DNA of 64,000 bases from Carnimonas bestiolae. Its GTDB lineage: Bacteria > Pseudomonadota > Gammaproteobacteria > Pseudomonadales > Halomonadaceae. Every line of letters begins with the position of its first letter. The first letter of the stretch is position 1. The DNA is taken from the NCBI RefSeq assembly GCF_051251125.1, contig NZ_JBPCZL010000002.1; one strand, written 5' to 3'. The notes beneath the pieces are model-generated. The model saw only the letters and a list, made by a program, of their open reading frames with translations. It did not search any database and was not told where the DNA came from. Below are positions 16,491-25,558 of this stretch, piece by piece. The position numbers and the translations under genes were made by a program.

Positions 16491-17660
16491 TTACGGCTGG
16501 CCCAGAGCGTTCACCTCATCGACCGCTGTCGCTACCGCATTAATCAAGCGGTCGATATCAGCCTCAGTGTTTGTCACGCTCAGACACAGTCGCAGCGCGG
16601 TCTGCGCTTCGCTCGCTTCGATGCCCAGTGCCAGCAAAGAGGGGGAAGGGGCGTCGTCGCCTGCCTTACAGGCTGAACCACTTGAGCACAGAATACCGCG
16701 CGCTTCTAGCGCTAGCAGCACGGCCTCGCCATGGATGCCGGGAAACACGAAGGATACGTGGTGCGGCAAACGCTCGCTTGGATCGCCCGTCAGCCGAGCA
16801 CCAGCACAGCGCGCTAATACGCCCTCGATCAAACGATCGCGCCTGTCTGCGACCGCCTTCGAGTGCGTTTCGGCATCGCGGCGCGCCAGTTCGTAGGCTT
16901 TTACCAAGCCGATGGCCTGCGGTAACGCTTCAGTACCGCCACGCCTGCCTTTTTCCTGACTCCCCCCGTGAATCAGCGGTTCCAGCGGCACACCTCTGCG
17001 CACATACAACGCCCCAATGCCGCGCCCAGCCCCCAGTTTGTGGCCACTGATCGTCAGTGCGTCGATCATAAGCTGCGATAAATCAATCGCCAGCCAACCG
17101 GCCGCCTGCACCGCATCGACATGCAGCAGCGCGTCGCTCTTTGCCACGCGCTCAGCAATGGCAGCAATACGCTGGATGGTGCCAATCTCATTGTGCGCCC
17201 ATAGCACGCTGACCAGCGTGGCAGGTCGCTGCAGGCGTTGATCAAGATCATCCAGATCGACATGACCGTTGCTATCTACCTGTAAGCGCTCAATGGTAAA
17301 GCCGTGATAGCGCTCAAGGTAAGCGCAAGCGCCTTCTACTGCCGCGTGCTCCAGCGGTGAAATCAATATGCGCCGATGTTCGGGCGGTCGTTGCGCCGCC
17401 AGCGCTAATCCCTTGATCGCCAGATTGTCGGCTTCGGTACCGCCAGAGGTGAAGATCAGTTCCCCCGACAGACAGCCCAGCATCTGCGCCAGCTGACCAC
17501 GCGCTTGCTCCAGTGCCTGACGAGCCTCGCGCCCCGCCTCGTAGCGACTCGATGGATTAGCGAAGTGGCTGGTAAGCCACGGCCACATCGCCTCCAGCAC
17601 CTCGCGGCGCATGGGCGCGGTGGCGGCATAATCAACGTACAGCGAAGCGGAACCCGTCAC
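16491..17660 (-). CDS. Cysteine desulfurase (NifS/IscS family) of the NAD operon
   Basis: A 389-residue PLP enzyme that takes sulfur from cysteine for Fe-S cluster assembly. The fold-type I aminotransferase core shows the N-terminal YVDYAATAPMRREVLEAMW, the PLP lysine in SGHKLGAGRGIGALYV, and the catalytic cysteine loop GILCSSGSACKAGDDAPSPS. The long segment after the cysteine is of the shorter NifS type. It is the last gene of nrtR-nadA-nadB-nadC, 4 bases from nadC. In Bacillus subtilis a NifS-like desulfurase next to nadB serves the Fe-S cluster of NadA, and the same specialised role is the simplest inference here. No iscU-type scaffold accompanies it. Confidence 0.9.
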   Translation of the reverse strand: MTGSASLYVDYAATAPMRREVLEAMWPWLTSHFANPSSRYEAGREARQALEQARGQLAQMLGCLSGELIFTSGGTEADNLAIKGLALAAQRPPEHRRILISPLEHAAVEGACAYLERYHGFTIERLQVDSNGHVDLDDLDQRLQRPATLVSVLWAHNEIGTIQRIAAIAERVAKSDALLHVDAVQAAGWLAIDLSQLMIDALTISGHKLGAGRGIGALYVRRGVPLEPLIHGGSQEKGRRGGTEALPQAIGLVKAYELARRDAETHSKAVADRRDRLIEGVLARCAGARLTGDPSERLPHHVSFVFPGIHGEAVLLALEARGILCSSGSACKAGDDAPSPSLLALGIEASEAQTALRLCLSVTNTEADIDRLINAVATAVDEVNALGQP

Positions 17661-17664
17661 GGCA

Positions 17665-18519
17665 TTACTCCAGCGTAAAATCGAGGCCCAGGTCGAGCGA
17701 ACGAGCGCTATGCGTCAGCGCACCAACCGAAATCACATCCACGCCTGTGGCTGCGATATCCGCCACTCGCTCAAGCGCAACGCCGCCGCTGGCCTCTACC
17801 CAGGCGCGACCCTGGATACGTTTGACGCCTTCACGTAAATCATCGAGCGAGAAATTATCCAGCATGATGGTATCGACCTCTGCGGCCAACACGGCGTCAA
17901 GCTGATCCAGACGATCAATCTCTACCTCGATATGGGTGGTATGCGACAGTTGGCGGCGCAGCGCGCGCAGCGCCTCGGTCACCTGCTCGGCGGATTCGGC
18001 ACCTAGCGCAGCCAAATGGTTGTCTTTCACCATCACCGCATCGGATAGCGAGAAGCGATGATTGTGACCACCACCGGCACGCACGGCGTGACGTTCCAAC
18101 GCACGCAGGCCAGGAGTGGTTTTGCGTGTATCGACAATTCGTGTATCAGTGCCAGCCACTGCTTTAACGTAGGCAGCCGTTAGGGTGGCAATACCACTGA
18201 GCCGCTGCACCAGATTGAGCGCGATACGCTCGGCGCGCAGGATACTGCGCGCGGGGCCAGTAACTTCAGCCAACACAGTGCCAGCATCAAAGGCATCGCC
18301 ATCTGCCAATGCAAGGCTGACCTTTACCGCGCTGTCTACCAGCTCAAAGGTGCGTGCGAATAGCTGCGTACCTGCCACCACGCCACTTTCACGAGCGACC
18401 AACTGAGCGTTGGCAATACGCTGTTGCGGCACCAGCGTTTCCGACGTGAGATCACCCCACGGCGCATCTTCAAGCAATGCAGCGTTAATGACAGCGTCTA
18501 TTTGAGACTTCGAAAGCAT
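17665..18519 (-). CDS. nadC: Nicotinate-nucleotide pyrophosphorylase (carboxylating)
   Basis: A 284-residue quinolinate phosphoribosyltransferase, third step of de novo NAD synthesis: quinolinate plus PRPP gives nicotinate mononucleotide and CO2. Landmarks are EDAPWGDLTSETLVP near the N-terminus, DTRKTTPGLRALERHAVRAGGGHNHR-type substrate site (seen as TRKTTPGLR and GGGHNHRFSL) and the barrel end EASGGVALERVADIAATGVD. I start it at the ATG 18519, which has AAGGTAAC upstream. An open frame reaches 18678 but the extra 53 residues overlap nadB and look unlike the family. The start lies 7 bases after the nadB stop. Confidence 0.95.
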   Translation of the reverse strand: MLSKSQIDAVINAALLEDAPWGDLTSETLVPQQRIANAQLVARESGVVAGTQLFARTFELVDSAVKVSLALADGDAFDAGTVLAEVTGPARSILRAERIALNLVQRLSGIATLTAAYVKAVAGTDTRIVDTRKTTPGLRALERHAVRAGGGHNHRFSLSDAVMVKDNHLAALGAESAEQVTEALRALRRQLSHTTHIEVEIDRLDQLDAVLAAEVDTIMLDNFSLDDLREGVKRIQGRAWVEASGGVALERVADIAATGVDVISVGALTHSARSLDLGLDFTLE

Positions 18520-18526
18520 GATGACG

Positions 18527-20188
18527 TTACCTTGAAAGAGAAGCCGCTGCCGCCACGGATTGGCTGGCAGGGGAGAAGGAATCGGGAGAATGCAACGTAG
18601 CAGGGAAACCGCGCTGCACACCGCGACGAGCGGTAAAGCGATCGTCCCGCGCGGGGTAATCACGCCGGAAGTGCGCACCCCGAGATTCTTGGCGCAGCCA
18701 CGCCGACTCGGCGATCAGCGTGGCGACCTCGAACTGGTTGCGCGTCTCGAGCGCGGCCCGTGTGTCGCTGCACTGGTGATAGCGCTGCCCGCGGCGGAAA
18801 TACGCGAGCGCCGCTTCCAGCCCTTCGCCGGTGCGCTCGACGCCAACGTGTTGCCACATCAGACGGCGCAATTCATCGAGCGGCGGGGGCTGGCGCGCGT
18901 GTTCTGGCGCGTTGTCGGCTGGGGCAGTACCTGCACAGCGAATAGCGTCGATACCCGCCGCTTGCTGCCACTCTTCCCAGCGGTGATGTTGCTGCTGCCA
19001 GCCATCTATCAAACGCTGCGCATAAACCACGCCTTCCAGCAACGAATTGGAAGCCAACCGGTTGGCACCGTGGACCCCGCTGCAAGCTGCCTCGCCTACC
19101 GCGAACAGTCCAGGCACCGAGCTGCGCCCCCAGGTGTCGGTAGCAATCCCTCCCATCCAGTAGTGTGCAGCCGGGGTAATCGGCAGTTTGTCGTGGGCAA
19201 GCGACAGCCCATGATTAGCAAGATGCGCACTGATGGAAGGAAACCGCTGCGCCAGCATATCAGGCGCTAAGCCGGTGGCATCCAACCAGACCGGCTGCTG
19301 CTGTTGCGCGGCCATGGTGGCGGCAATGGCGCGTGCCACGACATCGCGTGGGGCCAGCTCAGCGGCAGGATGCACCTTGGTCATGAAGCGCTCGCCGTTG
19401 GCATCCAACAGCAGTGCACCTTCTCCGCGCAGCGCTTCGGTAAGCAGAAACCTCTGTTCGCCCAATGCCAGCGCGGTGGGATGGAACTGATAGAACTCAG
19501 CATCGAGCATTACCGCGCCAGCGCGATAGGCACAGGCGACGCCGTCCCCTGTCGCCACCGGCGGGTTGGTGGTATGCGCATAGAGCTGCCCAGCACCGCC
19601 GGTAGCCATGACCACAGCATCTGACTCAAGCCAGAAGGGAGTGCCATCGCGCCCCAAACAGTGCACACCAGTGACCCTGCCGTTATCCAACGTGAGATCC
19701 GCCAGCATGCAGTGCTCGAACAGCACCACCGACGACGCACGCAGCTGAGCGGCCAAGGTGGCGGCGATGGCGGCCCCTGTCGCATCGCCGCCCGCATGCA
19801 GAATGCGCGGACACGAATGAGCACCTTCCAGGCCAAAGCTCCAGCCATCAGCCGCTCGATCGAACGGCACGCCGTTCGCAATCAGCCACTCAAGGGCCTG
19901 CTTGCCACCGCCACACAGCCGCCGAACAGCTTCCACTCGGCAGCCTCCACCGCCAGCAACAAGTGTGTCGCGTGCATGCAGCGATGCACGATCGTTGGCC
20001 GGTAATGCGCCGGCGATACCGCCCTGAGCGTAATGCGTGTTGCTTTCTTGCAGTGCTTCCTTGCTGATTAGCGCCACCGGGCCAATGCCTCGCTGCGCCG
20101 CCATCAGTGCAGCGCTGGCACCGGCAATGCCACTACCGACCACAATCATTGCGAAGGCGCGCTGAGACGCGCTCAACGCAGATGTCAT
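18527..20188 (-). CDS. nadB: L-aspartate oxidase
   Basis: A 553-residue FAD enzyme that oxidises aspartate to iminoaspartate for quinolinate synthesis. The dinucleotide-binding motif is VVGSGIAGASAALMAA. The substrate and flavin landmarks HYAQGGIAGAL, GAHSCPRILHAGGDATG and GEAACSGVHGANRLASNSLL are all present in order. The C-terminal helical extension with RRGQRYHQCSDTRAALETRNQ is normal. Its ATG overlaps the nadA stop in an ATGA, so the two are translationally coupled. Confidence 0.96.
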   Translation of the reverse strand: MTSALSASQRAFAMIVVGSGIAGASAALMAAQRGIGPVALISKEALQESNTHYAQGGIAGALPANDRASLHARDTLVAGGGGCRVEAVRRLCGGGKQALEWLIANGVPFDRAADGWSFGLEGAHSCPRILHAGGDATGAAIAATLAAQLRASSVVLFEHCMLADLTLDNGRVTGVHCLGRDGTPFWLESDAVVMATGGAGQLYAHTTNPPVATGDGVACAYRAGAVMLDAEFYQFHPTALALGEQRFLLTEALRGEGALLLDANGERFMTKVHPAAELAPRDVVARAIAATMAAQQQQPVWLDATGLAPDMLAQRFPSISAHLANHGLSLAHDKLPITPAAHYWMGGIATDTWGRSSVPGLFAVGEAACSGVHGANRLASNSLLEGVVYAQRLIDGWQQQHHRWEEWQQAAGIDAIRCAGTAPADNAPEHARQPPPLDELRRLMWQHVGVERTGEGLEAALAYFRRGQRYHQCSDTRAALETRNQFEVATLIAESAWLRQESRGAHFRRDYPARDDRFTARRGVQRGFPATLHSPDSFSPASQSVAAAASLSR

Positions 20189-21453
20189 GGCTGCGCCGCC
20201 AACATACGCTCCAACGCCACCTTGGCATCGGCGGCGGTAACGTCATCTACCGTAATGCGGTTATGCACTTCACCGGCCACCAGCCCTTCCAGCACCCAGG
20301 CCAGATAGGCAGGGTGGATGCGGTACATGGTCGAGCACGGGCATACCACCGGATCGAGACAGAAAATGGTGTGCTGGGGGAATTTGCTTGCTAATCGCTG
20401 CACCATGTTGATTTCGGTACCAATCGCGAACACGCTGCCAGCGGGCGCCCGCTCAACCGCCTTCTGAATATAGTCGGTGGAGCCCGACTCATCCGCCGCA
20501 TCGACGACTTCCATAGGGCACTCGGGATGCACAATCACTCGCGCATCAGGGAAGTGACGGCGCGCTGAAGCAATCTGATCAACGCTGAAGCGCTTATGCA
20601 CCGAGCAATAGCCATGCCACAAAATAACCCGCGCCTGCTCGAGTACCTCAGTGGTGTTGCCGCCATTGCGCTGACGCGGATCCCACATTGGCATTTGCTC
20701 CAATGGAATACCCATCGCCTTGGCGGTGTTGCGACCCAAGTGCTGATCGGGGAAGAACAGCACGCGCTGGCCGCGGCTGAAGGCCCAGTCGAGCACCTTG
20801 GCCGCATTTGAAGAGGTACAGACGATACCGCCATTACGGCCGCAGAAGCCTTTCAGGGCGGCCGACGAGTTCATGTAGGTGACGGGAATAACCGGCGCTC
20901 TGCCGTTTTCGTCGGGGCCAGCGCCATAGATGTCCATCAGCGACGCCCAGCAGGCTTCCACCGAAGCCAGGTCGGCCATGTCCGCCATTGAGCAGCCGGC
21001 TCCCAGGTTCGGCAGCACTACGCGCTGATCAGAGCGAGACAATATATCTGCGGTTTCGGCCATGAAGTGCACCCCGCAAAACACGATTGCCTCGGCATCG
21101 GGGTGAGTCAGCGCGGCACGCGCCAACTGGAACGAATCGCCCAGATAATCGGCATGGCGCACCACTTCATCGCGCTGATAGAAATGCCCGAGAATCAGCA
21201 GCCGCTTGCCCAGCGTGCGCTTGGCTGCCTTGATCCGCTCTTCGAGCTCCTGAAGGTCAGCATCGCGGTAACGGGCCGGAATTTCTGCCTGTACTGGCGT
21301 GCGCGGCGGTAGCTCGTCCTGCTCGGAAGCTCCCGGGCCGTAGCTCGGCTCAGGATCGAAGCGCCACGGATCACTGGCAAGTCCGGTACTGCATGAAGGA
21401 GTGCCTTGCTCGCGAGCAAAGGCCTCCAACGACGAAACGATAGTAGCTGACAT
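20185..21453 (-). CDS. nadA: Quinolinate synthase (4Fe-4S)
   Basis: A 422-residue Fe-S enzyme that condenses iminoaspartate with dihydroxyacetone phosphate to quinolinate. The core starts ERIKAAKRTLGKRLLILGHF. Cluster cysteine regions are visible as VFCGVHFMAET, GGIVCTSSNAAKVL and DPVVCPCSTMYRI. Other landmarks are YMNSSAALKGFCG and HPECPMEVVDAADESGSTDY. The ATG at 21453 follows GAGGAG. Its oxygen-sensitive cluster explains the cysteine desulfurase in the same operon. Confidence 0.96.
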   Translation of the reverse strand: MSATIVSSLEAFAREQGTPSCSTGLASDPWRFDPEPSYGPGASEQDELPPRTPVQAEIPARYRDADLQELEERIKAAKRTLGKRLLILGHFYQRDEVVRHADYLGDSFQLARAALTHPDAEAIVFCGVHFMAETADILSRSDQRVVLPNLGAGCSMADMADLASVEACWASLMDIYGAGPDENGRAPVIPVTYMNSSAALKGFCGRNGGIVCTSSNAAKVLDWAFSRGQRVLFFPDQHLGRNTAKAMGIPLEQMPMWDPRQRNGGNTTEVLEQARVILWHGYCSVHKRFSVDQIASARRHFPDARVIVHPECPMEVVDAADESGSTDYIQKAVERAPAGSVFAIGTEINMVQRLASKFPQHTIFCLDPVVCPCSTMYRIHPAYLAWVLEGLVAGEVHNRITVDDVTAADAKVALERMLAAQP

Positions 21454-21520
21454 ACGATTACTCCTCACAAGCCAACGGTAGCGGGCAGCGATTTAGAGCG
21501 TGCCGCTCTCGCTCCTGCAT

Positions 21521-22189
21521 TTAAAAGGGTTGCTGCTCTCGCGATGCGTCTACATAGCGGTAAAGCCTGGGCGGGCGATTGGGTACTCCCTCCAGGACGG
21601 CACCGGTGTCTTCCAACTGCTTGCGTGCCAGCACATAGCGGCGGAAATTGGCCGGATCCAGCGGGCGCTGCAGAATTGCCTCGTAAACCGTACGCAGCTG
21701 GGCCAGAGTGAAGGTTTCGCCCAATAACCGATGCGCAATTTGCGCATAGGCCACCTTGTTGCGCAGCCGCCACAGCGCGTAATCGACAATCCGCTGGTGG
21801 TCAAAGGCGAGGGTCGGCAGCTCATCCGCCGAGAACCAGCACACGTTGTTTCCTTCCTGGGCGGCACTGGCCTCGGCGCTTCCCACTAATGCCCAGTAAA
21901 CGATCGACACCACCCGCTCGGCACCTGAACGCGCCAAATCACCGAACGCATAAAGCTGTTCGAGATAGCGGGGCGTCAGCCCTGCAGTCGACGCCAGGTG
22001 ACGACGCGCCGCATCAGCCAAACTCTCCTCCAGTGACAGCGGCCCACCGGGCAGTGCCCAATCCCCCAGATACGGCTCTCGTGTTCTGCGTACCAGCGGC
22101 AGCCACAGCGCTGGAAGCCCCTTGTTTCCCTCGCCCTCACGCAGCGCGAAAATGACCGTAGAGACGGCGATACCGGGTTGATTGGTCAT
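21521..22189 (-). CDS. nrtR: NrtR-type Nudix-fold transcriptional regulator of NAD synthesis
   Basis: A 222-residue protein with an N-terminal Nudix fold (about 1-145) and a C-terminal winged helix (about 155-220: GETFTLAQLRTVYEAILQRP, then NFRRYVLARKQLEDTG). The Nudix box keeps G49, E55, R63 and G70, but the metal-binding Glu pair is replaced by Ser67-Thr68 and the Glu after R63 is His. Hydrolase activity is therefore probably lost and the fold acts as a sensor. NrtR proteins bind ADP-ribose and repress NAD genes. Its place at the head of nadA-nadB-nadC-desulfurase supports this role. A 21-base palindrome lies just upstream. Confidence 0.88.
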   Translation of the reverse strand: MTNQPGIAVSTVIFALREGEGNKGLPALWLPLVRRTREPYLGDWALPGGPLSLEESLADAARRHLASTAGLTPRYLEQLYAFGDLARSGAERVVSIVYWALVGSAEASAAQEGNNVCWFSADELPTLAFDHQRIVDYALWRLRNKVAYAQIAHRLLGETFTLAQLRTVYEAILQRPLDPANFRRYVLARKQLEDTGAVLEGVPNRPPRLYRYVDASREQQPF

Positions 22190-22236
22190 TGCTAGGACCC
22201 ACTCAATTCAAGCTGACGAATAACACTTCACACCAC

Positions 22237-22257
22237 TTAAAGTCATAATGACAATAA
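22237..22257. promoter_or_regulatory. Palindrome upstream of nrtR, candidate NrtR operator
   Basis: TTAAAGTCATAATGACAATAA has a perfect core GTCAT-A-ATGAC (22242-22252) and outer TTA/TAA arms; 8 of 10 pairs match. It lies 48 bases before the nrtR start on the minus strand. The 21-base odd-centred symmetry is what a dimeric winged-helix regulator would need. Assignment to NrtR is by position and is inference. Confidence 0.6.
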
Positions 22258-22568
22258 CTAGGCTTAACAAATAGTAGACGTCGATTCAGGCAACGTCCAA
22301 TAAAGCAGCTAGTCTTTAAGGCTAAGGCACTATCACAACACGCCTGTGTGGCTTCCTTGATACCAAGGATGTAATTGACGTCGCGAACCCTTTACAATGA
22401 CAAGAGAAAACATACATTCGTGAATGCAAAACAACGACGACACCGTCACTATGAGGCCATGACTTTGCTCGACCCTTTATGGCGTGCTATCGCTGCAAGC
22501 GCTGCTTTCATGCGTATAGCCACGCGTGTCAGCATCAACATGCCGCATTCGCTGTGCGGTGGTAAGCC

Positions 22569-23906
22569 GTGAGCACAAAGGCTCATTCGTCGTGCGAACA
22601 CGCGCTTCACATGCACGTGTGCACCGAATGTGACCTGGTGTCGCGCGTGCCAGAGCTGCAGCGCGGCGAACGTGCGCGCTGCCCGCGCTGCGGCCACACC
22701 CTGGCCAAGCATCTGCACCGCCGCTTCAGTGCGCCATTTGCCTACGCGGTGGCAGCGGTTGTGTTGGGCCTAGTGTCACTCTATTTCCCATTTATCTCGT
22801 TTGAATCTTCTGGCATCAGTAAAGCAATGACGCTGCCCGATGCCCTGCTGGTGCCCTACCGCTACGGCTACGGATTTCTGTCTTACTGCTATCTGATCGG
22901 TGTGCTGGTGCTGCCGTTCGCCTATCTGGGCATTGTCATTTATCTGCATCTGGGGGCGATTTCCCACACTCCCGCACCCGGAGGGCGCTTTCTTACCAAA
23001 TCGCTCCGGCATATGCAGCCGTGGGTCATGTCAGATATTTTTGTGGTGGGCGTACTGGTCAGTCTGGTCAAGATCATGTCGCTGGCGACCGTTGGTTTTG
23101 AGCTCGCGTTCATTCCCTTCTGCCTTTTTGCGCTGCTATTGATCTGTACGATGCAAAGCATCGACTATGGCGCCCTTTTTGAGCGCCATTGCGGCCCCCT
23201 TCAGCCAGTCGCTCTCCGAGCGGGCGAACCGGGCCTGGCTCAGCGTGTTACTGGCTGCCGCTCTTGTGGGCAACCAGGAGTGGTCAACGAGCGAGGGCGG
23301 GGCAACTGCCAGCGCTGCGGTGATTCATTGAGGGCGCGTACGCCACGCAGTATCCAGGTTACCCTGGCATTAGTGGTAACTGCCGCGCTGCTTTACATTC
23401 CCTCCATGGCACTGCCGGTAATGACCATTACCAGCGTGGGCAGCAGCGAAGGCCAAACCATTATCAGTGGTGTGCTGCTACTGCTCTCGTCGGGGGATTT
23501 TCCCGTCGCGTTGGTGATTTTCTTCGCCAGTATCATGGTGCCGGTGGCCAAGGTTATTGCCCTGCTGTGGCTATGCCGCAAAACCCAACAGCCGTATCCC
23601 TCGCGGATGCGCGCACGTATGAAGCTTTACCGTATCGTCGAATTTATTGGTCGCTGGTCGATGATCGACGTGTTTGTCGTTACCGTACTGACCACCATGG
23701 TGCAGTTGGGCCAAATCATGCAGATCGTGCCCGGCAAGGGGATTATCGCCTTCGCATTGGTGGTCATTATCACCATGATTGCTGAAATGCAGTTCGATCC
23801 ACGCTTGCTATGGGACGCGTTGGAGCACAAGGCCGACGATAGCGCTCCCGATAAAGATGACGCCATGGTCTCCCAATCCGCTTTAGGACAGGATTTCTCT
23901 CAATGA
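22569..23906 (+). CDS. pqiA: PqiA-type membrane protein (paraquat-inducible protein A)
   Basis: A 445-residue inner-membrane protein with two similar halves. Each half starts with a rubredoxin/zinc-ribbon-like cysteine pair set (CTECDLV with CPRCGHTL near residue 20-50; CRSCGQPG with CQRCGDSL near 235-260) and is followed by about four transmembrane helices. PqiABC is thought to link inner and outer membranes for lipid transport. The GTG at 22569 is preceded by GGTGGTAAG. The stop overlaps the pqiB start by 4 bases. Confidence 0.92.
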   Translation: MSTKAHSSCEHALHMHVCTECDLVSRVPELQRGERARCPRCGHTLAKHLHRRFSAPFAYAVAAVVLGLVSLYFPFISFESSGISKAMTLPDALLVPYRYGYGFLSYCYLIGVLVLPFAYLGIVIYLHLGAISHTPAPGGRFLTKSLRHMQPWVMSDIFVVGVLVSLVKIMSLATVGFELAFIPFCLFALLLICTMQSIDYGALFERHCGPLQPVALRAGEPGLAQRVTGCRSCGQPGVVNERGRGNCQRCGDSLRARTPRSIQVTLALVVTAALLYIPSMALPVMTITSVGSSEGQTIISGVLLLLSSGDFPVALVIFFASIMVPVAKVIALLWLCRKTQQPYPSRMRARMKLYRIVEFIGRWSMIDVFVVTVLTTMVQLGQIMQIVPGKGIIAFALVVIITMIAEMQFDPRLLWDALEHKADDSAPDKDDAMVSQSALGQDFSQ

Positions 23907-25558
23907 GTGAAAATGCTCAAAAGTCGCGCATCAGAAGGTTGAGCGACTATGTTTCTCCCGTCTGGTTTGTGCCGTTAATCGCACTACTGATCGGTTTATG
24001 GATGGTCGTACACAGCTTCAGCGAACGCGGACCAATGGTCACCATGACCGTTCAAAACGCCGATGGCATTCAAGCCGGCACCAAAATTCGTGCGCGCAGC
24101 GTGAATGTCGGGGAAGTGCAGTCGGTTGATCTCTCGGATGATGCTAGCCATGCCGTTATCGAAGCGCGCATGGATCGCGACGCCGAACGCTTGCTGGGCG
24201 ATGAGACCAAATTCTGGGTCGTGAAACCACGCATTGGCAGAGATGGCATTAGCGGCCTGAACACGGTGCTTTCAGGCGCCTATATCGAAATGCAGCCCGA
24301 TACCAACGGAGACGGCGGCATTACCTCGTTCAGCATGCTTGATCAGCCTCCCGTGGCGCCTTCTGATGCCGATGGACTTCGTATCCACCTCGACAGTAAA
24401 AACGGCAACGCGCTATCGGTGGGCGATCCCGTTGTCTTCCAGGGCTATACCGTTGGTCGCGTAGAGGCCTCGCGCTTCGATCCCGACGAGCGCATGGTGC
24501 ACTACGATCTCTACATCTTTAAACGTTACGCCAGCATGGTAACGACCAATACGCACTTCTGGGTCACCTCCGGGATCAACTTCGATATTTCAGCCGATGG
24601 CTTCAACATGCAGATGGGCTCGCTGGAAACACTGCTCAGCGGTGGCGTGACCTTCGACGTCAATCATGGCGTAGATCCTGGTTCGACTGTCGAGGACGGC
24701 ACCCATTTCGAGCTGTTCCCAACTCAGGAACTGGCCGAACAGGGCAGCTTCAACCAGTATATGCAGTTTGTCGTACTTCTCGACGATTCCATTCGTGGAC
24801 TGTCGGTGGGAGCGCCGGTGGAATACCGCGGCGTACGCATCGGTACCGTGGTCGAAATGCCGTGGCGCATCAATCGTCTGGCGACCAACCACATCAATGG
24901 CTTCCGCATTCCGGTGCTGATTCGCATTGAGCCACAGCGACTGCAGCCAGTGGTTACCAAAAAGGATCTGCACGAGTGGAAGAAAATGCTCAGCGATTGG
25001 GCCGATCACGGCATGCGCGCATCGCTGGCAACTGCCAACATCGTTACCGGCGCGCTGTATGTTGATCTAAGCTTTGTCGACGACGAAAGCGCGGCGAAAA
25101 CCAAAGCGACGCAGAAAGAGTTTGAAGGCGTGCAGGTATTGCCGAGCATGCAAAGTGGCTACACCCAAATTACCGGCAAAGTATCCAGCCTGCTCGACAA
25201 GGTGAACTCGCTGGATATGCAGGGCACGGTGAACGGCGTTAATCAGACGCTGGATAACTCCACCCAGCTGTTGAAACAGCTCAATGCGACAACGCAAAGC
25301 GTTAATGAGCTGCTTAACGATCCTGCAACCAAAGCCATGCCGAAGGATGTGAGAAGCACGCTGGAATCGGCCAATCGCACGCTGGAAGGCTTCAATCCGC
25401 AGTCGCAGGCGTATGGCGAGCTACAAGGCACCATTCAGCAGCTGCAGCAGTTGCTGCGCAATCTGCAGCCGGCCGTGCGCGCCGTCAGTGAGAAACCAAA
25501 TTCGCTGATCTTTAATCGCAGCGGCAACCGTGACCCAGAACCCAAGGCACAGCCATGA
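23903..25558 (+). CDS. pqiB: PqiB, MCE-domain lipid transport tunnel protein
   Basis: A 551-residue protein with one N-terminal transmembrane helix (WFVPLIALLIGLWMVVHSF) and three MCE domains. The domain starts are readable near MTVQNADGIQAGTKIRARSV, GLRIHLDSKNGNALSVGDPV and MQFVVLLDDSIRGLSVGAPV. The long C-terminal part (about 410-530) is helical with heptad-like spacing, matching the needle that forms a hollow tube across the periplasm in E. coli PqiB. It overlaps pqiA and pqiC by 4 bases each. Confidence 0.94.
   Translation: MSENAQKSRIRRLSDYVSPVWFVPLIALLIGLWMVVHSFSERGPMVTMTVQNADGIQAGTKIRARSVNVGEVQSVDLSDDASHAVIEARMDRDAERLLGDETKFWVVKPRIGRDGISGLNTVLSGAYIEMQPDTNGDGGITSFSMLDQPPVAPSDADGLRIHLDSKNGNALSVGDPVVFQGYTVGRVEASRFDPDERMVHYDLYIFKRYASMVTTNTHFWVTSGINFDISADGFNMQMGSLETLLSGGVTFDVNHGVDPGSTVEDGTHFELFPTQELAEQGSFNQYMQFVVLLDDSIRGLSVGAPVEYRGVRIGTVVEMPWRINRLATNHINGFRIPVLIRIEPQRLQPVVTKKDLHEWKKMLSDWADHGMRASLATANIVTGALYVDLSFVDDESAAKTKATQKEFEGVQVLPSMQSGYTQITGKVSSLLDKVNSLDMQGTVNGVNQTLDNSTQLLKQLNATTQSVNELLNDPATKAMPKDVRSTLESANRTLEGFNPQSQAYGELQGTIQQLQQLLRNLQPAVRAVSEKPNSLIFNRSGNRDPEPKAQP

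Noticed and set aside
17665..18678. Longer nadC start at 18678
   Set aside because: The added residues lie inside nadB and look like translated nadB antisense context. The ATG at 18519 has a good ribosome binding site and gives family length.
22375..22572. Small plus-strand open frame before pqiA
   Set aside because: It has no ribosome binding site or similarity that I recognise and probably reflects the pqiA leader.
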